Assembly (NCBI GenBank): GCA_013396525.1
Contig: VWYX01000012.1
Coordinates: 2,233,470 to 2,297,469, forward strand
Direction of reading: 5' to 3'
From: Chaetorhynchus papuensis
Lineage: Eukaryota; Chordata; Aves; Passeriformes; Rhipiduridae
Length of the DNA: 64,000 nucleotides
Below the pieces are notes generated by a model. The model saw only the letters and a list, made by a program, of their open reading frames with translations. It was not told where the DNA came from and searched no databases. Shown piece after piece: positions 49,601 to 61,000 of the stretch. The translations under genes were made by a program, and so were the position numbers. How positions within the stretch are numbered: the first letter of the stretch is position 1; each line of letters begins with the position of its first letter.

Positions 49601-52600
49601 CTCTGTAATGTCTTTTGTGCTTTATTTTTTCCCCCATGTTCTTTTGAAATGTCTTACTACTGGGGACTAAATTCGAGACTCAGTGGACAGCTGGTTGGTC
49701 TGTGGTGATGATTGCTGTGTTTATATTTGCTCTGTCCTCCCTGTTTGTTCTCCTAATACCGTAAATGGATTATGTGATTTTTAGAAGCTTTTAAAATATT
49801 GTGGCTGGACCCAAATGCACACACTTCACACATGGAAACTTTCAAACAAACAAGAACACCACCTAAAGCTCATTGTCTTCCTTTGAGAACCACAGGGGTT
49901 TGGAGTTGAGTCAAAGTGCTGATGACCAATTCATTTAAAGCCTAAAAATCAGTGGAAAGACAAAATGATAAGGAAGTATAATTGGGTAAGCAGGGCCCAG
50001 CATTTGTTGTTTTTGTTTTATATTATTTGTCTCTGGATTCAGAGTTCGAGGTCAGAGGATCTACCAGTTTTGGCCTGCTTTTGAGTTGCTCATGAACTTT
50101 CATCAGATTATTTCTACATTGATCCCAGTAATCTGTCCTTGAATTAAGCATATTCTGAAGTTCTGGAAACATCAATAGCCAGAAAATCTATGATTTCCGG
50201 TGATTGGAAAGTGACTGTGGGAATTCAGCCTCCATGTTAAAAGCAGATGCCAGCTTCTCTCTGGGTTTTGCAGCCTGGCTTTGGTTTCTAGCCATTGGGT
50301 CTGGTGATGGCCTTTTCTGTGTTCTGGAAACACCCATGATACCCAGTGTTTTTCTGTACAGATTTAATTAGATGCTGCTGTTAGGTCTGTTCTGTGAACT
50401 GTCAATCTAAGTAGAGCTCTTCAAGCATCTGCCTGTATAATGTCATCTTCTGTCATGAATTTTGACTTGGTGGTGGTTTCTAAACCCTTTCCTGCCTTTT
50501 AGTTTGTCTCTAATGGAAGCAAAATATGCCACTGAAATGCCCTATATGCCCCAGTGATGTGGATAAAGACAGGTTGAAGAGACAGTGACTTGTATATACA
50601 CTATTTCATGTTTGTACATCCAACTTCAAATTAGCTTTTGCTGGTAGCAGTCAGTTCCTGCTGAGGTGCTGATCCTTTAAGGTTCTGAAATGGTTTCAGA
50701 GTCTAGATAGCTGATTAGACAAAATAACATGCAGATATTTTTATATATTGCCTTTTATTTTTTTTTTCCATATGAGTGCTTAGCTGGAAGTGACTTACAG
50801 TGAATGCAGAAGTACATGTCTGTGAATGTAGACCATATTGGAAACAGAGATTTACTGTCCCGAAGTGTAATGCTTACTCAGCCATCTGACGAGATTTGAG
50901 CACTAAACAGTTTGAGAGGGATGCATAAAGCTGTTTTATTACAAGATGCTGTTATGAATTGTAGCAGCTTTCCTTATGCTATGCTGCAGTTGCCAAACAA
51001 GTTGCATGAATGTAAGCAGTTTTATTTGTAATTACTTGCTTATGTTTCCTTAGAATAGTTGGGTTATAGCTGTTTGTGATTTCTGCTCCTCCACTGGTGG
51101 CAATCCCTACATCCTGTTTAATTCAGAATGAAAAGATACCTTTCTAAAACTGTTTGGGGAAAAACCTCTCTGAGGAATGCTGCTGCTAATGTGTGAGGTG
51201 GAGTGGGGCTCAGATGTTTGTGTGTGTGGTAGAACCTTGTTAAAAAGGATGCAGAAAGCTCAAAAAACCAGTTGGCTGTTTCTTCATAATGCAGCAAAAA
51301 GTAAAGAGATTTCATTTCAGCTGAATTTAAGCCAGTCCAGAAAACAGAGAAATAAATCACTCACCTAAAGAAATGTTATGGAAAATACAGTAGTTAAGAC
51401 CTATACTGTCTTCTAAACTTTAATCAAAACCTGGATGTTACAAACTGCATTTAACACTTGAAACTGTTCTTGACAGAGCAGTGAAGGCAGTTCCCGTTTT
51501 CTTGCTTATGTGTAGCTACAGTTGCTTTGGATGATGCTGCTGAACTGTTTTCCTTATGGCAGTCAAGTGTGTTCCTTATGACAATCTCTGCTTTAACAAA
51601 GATACTTGTTTGAAATAGATGGCAAGAGAAGAACAGTTTGATCATCAATGCTGAAATGTCTCTTCAGTGTAGTTTGTCCAGTGTAATTTTGAACTTCAAG
51701 TCTTGGTCTTCTGTTGATTGCTATGGAAGATTCTTCCTCAGCTTAAAAGAAAATTTGCTTGGAAGATCTTACCAATATCTATCTGTTTTATTCTTAGCAT
51801 TGCTCCTTCTATCCACCTTCTGAGCCCAGGTGTACCTTGCCAATCCTAGTATTGGTACACATCTTTTAGCTACATATCCATCACTCTCGTATTCCTTCTT
51901 TTATTTTCTTCTTTATTCCTTCCCTCATTTATCCACTCCTAAGTTTGGAATCTTGGTAGTTGCTGTTTGCCGTGTTTCTTCTCTTGGCATGTTATTCCAG
52001 TGTATTCATATGTCACAACCTCATGGAAGTTTTCCCGTACAATGGGTTGACGCTGAGCACTGCAGCTGAGGGGTTTTGGTTTGGCAGTTCCCCCAGCACT
52101 TGCAGAATATAAAGAATGTCCAACATTAAGGTAATTTGAACAGTTGGATAACATCAACTGTATTTTTTCCACTATTCCACGTGAAAAACGTAAAATAGCA
52201 GGGGGTCAGTTTTTTACCTAGAAATGAGTAAGTTGTGTGCTGTCTGTTGAAACAAGTTGAAATTTTGATTATGAAACTGATATTCATAATCATATTTGAT
52301 TATATGAAATGGTAAAGGCTCAGTTGCAAGATGACACAGTTCAGTATAACTTTGTCTTCTCAAATATATTAATCAACTCCATTTGTTTAAATATTGAAGT
52401 AAAAATTATCAGTATTTTAGGTTTTGCTACTTAGGCCAGAAGCAATGTTAGTCAGATAATTTTAAAAAGAAAAGACCATCATGTAGGGCAAATTGCATAA
52501 ATGTTATTCCTTCAAGCAAATGGCCACTCTGTGGTAGCTGGTCTAGAGCTGTATACTTGCTTTTTAAAATTACTTCCAGTAGAGTACTGTGTTTTAAGGA

Positions 52601-54952
52601 TGGCAGTTTAAGATGGCATATTAAATATTATAATATTAATATTTCACATTATGAAGTTAGAGTACTAAAAAAACTTTTTGTAGATGGTAGTCAATTTGAT
52701 TTCATAGCAATATCTGATTTTCTTTTGAAGTTTTTCTGTCCCTGAGATAGGCATTTGAATGATATTGAAGAAAAGCTAAAATGGTACTTAGTCTCTGTGG
52801 GGAAAGTATTGCCTTTGACTAAAATTATTCACAATGTGCTTAAAGTTTACTACACAAAAAGTGATTATGTGGACTTCATTCTTGCTTAGGTAGTTACCAA
52901 AGAGAGAGGCAGAAGGAGTAGTATTAGTCACATAGTTTCTCTTTTTGGGGGGTTGGGTTTTAGTTTCTAGCGTGTCTGCTAAACTTGCTGCAAATATATT
53001 TTGACACTAATATTAAAGTCATTACAGCAAATAAAATTTTGTGTATGACTAGGCAACTAAGTGTGTGTGCTTCTATTAAGTTCGTTTCTAAAGTCTTACA
53101 AAAATAAAACTTGTAAGGCATTATTACCAGTATGTGCTTCAAGCACTGAATTTATAATAAAATGAGGAATGATATATCACAGCTGTAATGCCATGTCTTC
53201 CAAAGTTAATGAATACTTACAATTTTCATAATGAAAAATTAAAATAAGGTTAAAGTGGTTTATAAGACTGCCTACAGATCCAGCAGATGTCTAATTAGAA
53301 GAAAGAACATTAAATTTGAGGGACTTGGAAATATATATTACCTAGTATTATATATGGACTAAAATCCTGCACTAGTATTTAGGATTGTTCAAATGTGGAC
53401 AATTCAACCAGAACACAGCACAGAAAAATGAAATGTTATTTGCTCTCTGAAATCACTGTGTACACAACAGATTGTGGGTTTAGATGTCTTCAGCACTTCA
53501 GTTACGTGAGTCTCTCTTGTTGACTCAGTGCAACAATCTCTCATCTGTGTTTGCCTGTTTCTTTACCATTTCTGAAGTAAAATGAACCTTTGTGCTTGTT
53601 TTTCCTATTAACAAAGCGTAATGAAGCTTTTGCTGCTGCGCCGTGGCGGTTCTGGGGCAGCTGCCACAAGGCAACGCAAATGAGGTGCTGGTTCAAGGTC
53701 TGCTTGAAAGAGGCCGCTGCCCACAGCTGGCTGGTTTTGAGAGATGGTCCCGCACAGGTGAGGCTCAGCTGCATTTTTAGAATTCACCCTCAAAGAAAAC
53801 CTTGAACCTTCATGGTGATGTTCGGCTTCAGAGCACAAGAAGCTGCTGAGACGTGTTCCGTGTTCCTGTGTCGGGGCCGGGGTGGGAGGTGTGAGGCACT
53901 GCTGGAAGAGGGGAAACTGCCTTCGTTTCCCACGGGTGTTTGCTGGGAAGGCTGACAACGCAGAAACTGAGATGAGCCTTGTGATACTGCACTTCCCTGA
54001 ACTTGTTTTTCCGTTCTGTATAATGCAGAATGACTGTAATTGAGAGTATATTTGGAATAACCTGCCTTTGTTGTTATCAAATATGTCAGCTTTGCTTTTC
54101 ACGTTTGTGTGTCGGGTTTGTAACTCTTATAAGCTGTTATTGCACGACAGACTCCTCCATCTTAATTTCAGTCTCTTAAATTCATCTTCTTCCTTCATTT
54201 TCTTGACAGCATAACAATGTTACACCTTGATCCCAGTGTATTTATCCCACAGGGGGTTTGCTGTGTAGTGTTTTTTGTGGCCATCACTACACCAGCAGAA
54301 CAGTTCTTGTTAACAAAATTCCTCTGAAGTATTGTTTTAGAGTGGATTTTTTTGTTGATCTCTCTCTTTTCTCATTATGTCTACAGCTTGCAAAAGCATA
54401 ATGGAATAGAATGTATCTAGTTTTTCTCCAGTATCTCTTTTATTCCTGAGGATTTTAGTATCCGGTTTAAGGACATGTAATACCAAAAACTGTTTCAGAA
54501 GTGTGGCGACTTGTCCTCTTAACCATACAGATGTGATATTTATAAAACAGAAACTTTGGCATTTCAAAATGTGATGATGATCTGTAGAATAAGAGGGCAA
54601 AGGAAGAACTTGGAATAAATAGAATGAATTGACAGAATAAAGAAACCTGAAATTAAGAGGTGATTTTTACAGTTGTAATATTGTGTTGTAAGATATACAA
54701 ATATTGATTAAGAGTACTGATTCAGTTATTGAATCTAAAGTATCTATTTGCTCAACTGTGGAGTAGTAAAGAATAGGGATTTAATTTAGATTCAATTTTT
54801 TTTTCCTGAAAATTATTATTTTTCTTATCATATCATGGTTTTGAATTGAAATTTAATTTAAATTTAATTTAAAGTATTTTAATTACCCCAGCATCATGGT
54901 TTTTTGTATCCTCATTGTTTATAGTTGGAGCAGGTGAAGTTGATAATTCTTT
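43685..54952 (+). other. TENM2: TENM2 intron after the first coding exon, proximal part
   Basis: AT-rich intronic sequence with no recognised exon. Coding potential for the next teneurin-2 segment (which should start with the residues after the split Gly) was looked for and not seen. A GC-richer island at 53620-53950 is discussed as a finding. A short AT-rich tandem repeat, ATTTAATTTAA repeated, lies at 54850-54873. Confidence 0.7.
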
Positions 54953-55110
54953 TCATAGAATGGTTTGGGTTGGAGGGACATTAAAACCATCTTGTTCCAA
55001 GCCCCCTGCCATGGGCAGGGACACCTTCCACCAGACCGGGTTGCTCAGAATCCATCCAACCTGGCCTTGGAAATTTCCATGGAGTTTTCCACAGCTTCCC
55101 TGGGCAGTCT
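54953..55110 (-). mobile_element. CR1 LINE 3'-end fragment
   Basis: On the + strand it starts TCATAGAATGGTTTGGGTTG, the reverse complement of a CR1 3' terminus. It then has GCCCCCTGCCATGGGCAGGG, ACACCTTCCACCAGACC, GGTTGCTCAGAATCCATCC, AACCTGGCCTTGG and CCACAGCTTCCCTGGGCAG, in consensus order. It is only about 158 bp, strongly 5'-truncated, and less diverged than the copy at 32627-33088. This is the clearest single sign that the genome is avian. Confidence 0.93.
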
Positions 55111-57020
55111 TTCTATTTAGATAAAAAGAGGGAGTGACCATTGCAGAGAGTAGAGAAAATACAGTTCTTAGTGTGTTTGCCAGGCATGGGAAGGACTTGT
55201 TTACTTGTGTTTGCACCAGGGATGTACAAACAAATAAATGGCTCAAACTGATAGAGATTTACCTTAGATCCTCTTCAGGTGATGGAAATAATGTGCTGCA
55301 AGAGAGGAGTTATGCTTGCGTATCAAAAAATGCTGTTACAGAAATGCACAGTAAATTTCCACAAACGGTTGAATAAATTAAGCCCCTGGACACGTTTATG
55401 GTACTGTTTTCAAAACAGAAATTAAAATCTATGTCTCTGGAGGTCGTATGACTGCTTAGCAAGGAAACAGACACAATGTTATTGGTAGCATTAGTGAATA
55501 CCAAATATGCCTTTTTAAAAATAAGATGTATTGTACCTCATATGTTTACTACATTTAGTCCAGCAGTATAATTTACTTAATGCTCTTCAGTATTCCTGAA
55601 AAAAAAAAAAAAAAATTGTTTGGCTTGAATTCATCTTGTTCCTATGTAATAAGATGACTAAAGTACTTCATTTATTGCTTGCTCTTGTAAGAGAACGTCT
55701 TACAGAGATGATGCATCTCAGAGGCCTTTATCACTTCATCTTTCAAGACAGAGGGTGAAGTTGAGCTAAATCTCTGCACAAACTTTACTTCCTACAGCCT
55801 TTTTACTGAAAGGTATTTTTCTGTAGTCAGCAGCTCCAAGAACAGAGTTCTGTGGTTTGGTCCTGCACTTGGTCTTTGGCAGCCACAAACCTCCCCATGA
55901 AAGAGCCAAATGAAAACTTTCAGCAGGGTGAGCAGGTAAGGGAAGAAGTAGACCCTGTTGCATGAGAGGGCAAACTGTGATTTCTTATCATTTAACTTCC
56001 TCCTGTTCCACTTAAAAACATTTTTCTACGGACTATCTTAAATTCCTTATGACTCCAGGTTGTAAATTAACATACGGCATAATCTGAAATGCAGATGAGG
56101 GGAGAGAGGGCACTTGTGGAAAGTGGCTTCTTGTCTTACTGTCAAGGAGACTGTTATGCTTGAAGTTTTATATTTCTGCTCAAATCCATGGATATTTTTG
56201 GATATGCAGGTGGTAGAGTGTGTCTGTCAAATTTTCTATTTTTTTTTTTTCTCTCAATGAATTCTTTGCAAGAATCTTGGCAAAATATTTTGAATGCATT
56301 TGTGGTTTTTTTTTTTCCTTTTTTTCTCTATACTCACTACTCAATTACATCATTTTTTCTGATTTTCTAATCTCAGTGGTCCTTTCTTAAAGACTTCTAA
56401 GCTGTGCAGAATGATACTGGTAAATAAAGACTTGTAAAATCACAGAAAAAAATAAATCTAGTGAATTTAATAGAAGTGACAGTAACTTCTGTGTTGAAAG
56501 GGCAAAGTAAATTTTGAGATATGAGGATTGACGTGGAAGAGAGTTACCAAGATAAAGAGAAGATGAACAAGGCTGGTCAGGAATAGTGCTGAAAGAGGCT
56601 AAAGAAAAAAAGATGTCAGTGTGGGCTTTAGGGTGCCAGCTCTGGGCAGAAGCAGCAAGAAGAGAGAGCATTACCAGAACTTTAGGAATGAGCTCTTATC
56701 TAAATCAGTATTATACCGAGATACAAAAAAAAAAATATACCAAGGTACCTGAGTTTATTGGAGGCAGGGTCAGTGTGGTGCTTTATTCATTGCTCAGTGT
56801 GCTGAACACACCAGGCAGTGCTTGCACAGCCCTGGATGGATTTGGAACTGTGCTTGTGGTGTCATCTTTCCCCACCTAAATTTCCTTTTTTCCCCACAGT
56901 CTGTATTTGTCATGTGTGTGACTGAACTCCGAGAGACTGAAAGTGATGTGCTGATGCAGGGCCTACTGCCTATTTTAATTCTTTTTCCTTCTAATAATTA
57001 ACACTTAATAATTAATGGGT

Positions 57021-57052
<32 letters not shown>

Positions 57053-57979
57053 CACACCAGCCATGGTACATCTGAGTTCTCAGTAAAAAACTGTCACTTT
57101 ATTTTTTAGCATTTTCATTATGACATCATTAATGCTTGATTACAATGATTTTGGGTCTGTTTGGCCACCACTACTTCCCATGGATTTGAATTCTCTTCTC
57201 ACTTTGAGTTTTCCAGTGTTGGGGCTGTGTTAAAGCAGCTGTCATTTTCCTAATGGGAAGTGAAATTTCATGTCAGCAGGACATGCATGTGCTGAGCTTG
57301 GCTTTATTTCTTCCATAAGAATGTAATATTTTATTCTTCTAGATAATGTCATATATATTCATACAATAGTTTTATATATATAATTGCGTTTTTCTATTTA
57401 TTTTATATATACATCATTCTTACCTTCAGAAAGCAACTGTTACTGTATTTTCTGACAATGAGCATTTATTTACTGAGAAAATAAGTTTTACTTTCAGAGC
57501 TTTTTGATTAGAAAGGATGAAAAGCAAACTGATTATTATGAACTATAAAATTATTCAGTACTGAATACCAGTAGATAATCCAGGGCACTTTAAGATGCAG
57601 TTCTTTTTTCATCTATTTAACAGGCCTCTAAATGATAATGAACTTGTCTTGATGTGCATGTTAATTTGTGGTGAAAGGTGGTAAATGAGAAGTTACCCGA
57701 GATTTAAAGTCTAAGAAAAACAACTTGAAATGCCTCTGCTTCATCTTTTATGTAGCTAAAAATGATATAAAATGGAAGAAGACAGAGGTGAAATGCCTAA
57801 GAGTGAAAAATGTATAGATTTTAAGTAATTCATAGGTTTTTTCCTGGAGAGAACAAAAGCTAAGATTATATATGTCATTCTGATGTACCAAATCCTATTG
57901 AAATAATTGAGATGTTTGGGTTTTGTTATTTTTTTGTCTTACTCTAACTCACATATTACGCCAGTGGGATAAATTATGT
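55111..57979 (+). other. TENM2: TENM2 intron, middle part
   Basis: AT-rich intronic sequence. It contains an A17 run (55599-55615), T-rich tracts near 56238-56250 and 56308-56328, the (TA)n microsatellite at 57020-57053 and a very AT-rich patch at about 57345-57410. No coding exon recognised. Confidence 0.65.
57020..57053. repeat. (TA)n microsatellite with one CA interruption
   Basis: Alternating TA over 34 bases with a single ACAT interruption near 57030, followed by TACACACC. Likely length-polymorphic. Confidence 0.93.
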
Positions 57980-58068
57980 TGGTTCATTCCCATTTTACAG
58001 ACAAAGTGCATGAGAAAAAAGATTAAGTGAGTTGCTCAGGGGCATGAATAACATTGTGAGCTGAAAAA
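57980..58068 (-). mobile_element. Probable MIR SINE fossil
   Basis: CCCATTTTACAGACAAAGTG, then AAAGATTAAGTGAGTTGCTC and AGGGGCATGAATAACATTGTG, follow the reverse complement of the MIR core (CCCATTTTACAGATGAGGAA, GGTTAAGTGACTTGCCCAAG, GTCACACAG). The flanks are too decayed to set exact ends. Confidence 0.68.
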
Positions 58069-61000
58069 GGCAAAAAAATCTTTGCACTTAGATTAGTAAT
58101 CCATTTTTATTTATATTAGCTAATATTTCCACTGTTGGTTTTTTCCTTCCCTTTCTGTTGTCTGTGTAGCATGTATTCTTAACTAATCAGAAATTATTTT
58201 ACAAGCTTCTCTGATTAGTGAAACTTCAAGCCATCAATCACAAGGGAGAGTTCCACTTCAGTTAATTCCATGTGTCTTGTTTCCATCTAATTTTCTGGTG
58301 TTTCTGGAAAATACATATTGCCTTTATCCATCACAAAAACGTAATAATAATTTAGAAGAATAAAGATTAGAGTGCCTTATTTGTTGTTACAAAATAGAAT
58401 TAAAAAATATGAAGGTGAAATCAAAGGCATGCTTTTCCTGGGTTTTATTAACATAGGAATGACTCCTGTTCAAGCAGTTTGACAGCTTTATTAATATAAT
58501 TTATTTAATAAAGATGCCTGAAACTGCTGGATTGGGGAGAACAAAAGACAGTCAAAGAAATAGGAAAGGTAGGCATCAAGAGAGACAATAGTGGAGTCTC
58601 AGTGAGGGCTCTCAAACCTTAGATATGAGATGTGAAATAAATGGAAGAAGGGAAAAAGAGGAAATATGAGCTGAATTTGCAAAATTTTTTAGGAATGAGT
58701 CATCTAACTCTGACTTATAAGTGTGAATAACATCTCAGAAGTCAGTGATAACCATGTCTTTCATTGTGGATCCAGGTTTATTATCTCCCTAGGGTGGCTC
58801 CTAGAAAACTGTCAATAGTACTTGACTGAGCATGTCTGGAGACTTTGCCTTGTTGGCTGAACCCAGGATTCGCTATGGAGGAGCTTTCCAGAGACAGAAT
58901 TTTTTATTGATTCTCTGAGTGTTACTCTGAAAATTGATCGCAGTCTTCATGACAGTGTCTCTCTCTTACTTGTGGGTGTCCTGTGGTGCCAGGAGATCTA
59001 ATAATAAATTAGTTTTCCATTGGGAAAAGGCCAGAGGTGAAGTGCAGCCCCTGTGCAGCGCATGGATCTCCTTGTTTCATGAGGAAAGAAAAGAGACCGT
59101 GTTTACCATGGCATGGATATGGCCCCCTTCACACTGGGAAGGTCTGGCACAAGGTTTTCACCCACTCTTGGTCTGTCTCAGAGGAATTTTTGTCGTAATA
59201 GTCAATGAGTTCCTTCATGGTTGAAGTGCACAGGAAAAAATGTGTTTGGAGTCTGCTGTTGTGGTCACTTGATTCTTTCTAATACTGTTACTGATAACAA
59301 CTTAGATTACTTGTACCAGTGTAATTTGCAGTCCCATGAGGAACTTTTATAGTGTTTAGCAAAAAAAAAAGAAGTAGCTAAGTCTTCTAGATGGGCTTAT
59401 TCAGATTATACTATCCTTCTAAGCACTGTAAATCTTTCCTTGCATTAAATAAAAAATCTGAAACAAGATGCTTTTCTGGTTTTCTGAAATTCAGTGTCCC
59501 TCTCCCTATCAAAAATAAACATTCCTTTTAGAAAATTATGGAGCCAACCTTGATTTAAAACACAAAGGGGAAATACAGGGTTTGAGTTTGTTTTTGTCCT
59601 TTGGTCAATAATCCTTCTCTCTTCTGATCTGTTACATGGAGGGTAATGGTAGGAATCTCTTCTCTGTGTGACACTTCAGTGTATTCACAAAGCATGATGT
59701 GGCTGAAATATGGGCTAAATATGCAGGTATGGATTATCTGTATGGTGGCCAGCCTGATCTGTCTGTGGGGAGGAGTTTCCTCATCCATCCATTTATGTTG
59801 AGAAAGCAAGAAAATAGGAGTTATCCTCAGGTAACTTTTCAGCACTTAATAAAGTCTTTAGAATTCATGGCACTTTAGAAAAAATGCATACAAGAAGTAT
59901 TTTAAAATCCTGGTAATTTGAAATGTTCATGGTTAAACAAAACCACCCCATTCATACATAATCCAATTAATTTAAAAATATATTCATAAAAGTTGAAACA
60001 TTTTACATGGAGACAGTGCTTGTAATTATCAGTGCCACCAAGAAAATTAAAGTATAGGTGTATCTAAATGAAGACACTGAGGGAAAAAGAAAATCATAGG
60101 GGTTTAAAATAGTAGTTAAACTGCATTTATTCACTTTGTGGACACTCATTCATTATTTTAGTGACCTTACTTCAGTTTCATTAGTTCATTTTTGGTAGCC
60201 ATTACATCAAAGTAAAGCTATTACATTTCTAAAAATCGGCATTTGTATAGGTATACTTAGTAGTTTAATCTTCACTTTTTAACTTTTTGGAGTTTGTGCA
60301 TTTAAACTCTGACCCAGATGCATTCATACAGAAAATCAGGTTTATGAAGATCCCGGCTGTCAAGCATTCCAGGGCAGCAATTCCATGCACACGTCCCAGC
60401 AGAAGTCAGGCTCCCATTCCCATGTAGCAATTGTGGCTGCAAATGATGTTCAGCTACAGAACTGGTCTGCTGTCACAGGGTGGGGGGCAAATATTTCTTC
60501 ATGTGCTTGCAAATAATAATGAAATATGTCCTGAGTAACTAAATGTCCAATAGGTAATCACTTTAATGTCACTGCTGTAGGAAGGGGATATGTTCTGACA
60601 CGTTTTATGTGACTTATTATATTAATTTTTTTTTTGTATTCAGAACATATATTATGAAACTGAAATCTAAGTCCGAGTTCTTTGTCATGCCCATTATATT
60701 GTAATTTACCATTAATTTCTCTTCTAGACTGAAAAAAAAAAAGAAATCTTGTTACTCTTTCAGTTTGGAGGTGCCATTAACAAATTTAGGTCCAAGGGTC
60801 ATTGCCTCTTTGCAATTCTTGTACATGAAGCAGAAGGAGTGAAGACACGTCTGATCCAGTCCTGCATCAGTTAGGACTTGTGTATAATACAGCTGTAGGT
60901 TCACAGCATTAGCTTGTTCTTCCCTAGCCAGGAAACTTGGTCCCAGGGAAGGTCAGGCTGTCACAGGAGGGTGCAGAAGTCAAGTTTATGGTTTAATACT

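Noticed and set aside
53608..54102. 164-codon - strand frame
   Set aside because: Lies in the GC-richer island with overlapping frames; the translation is not recognised and no splice sites frame it.
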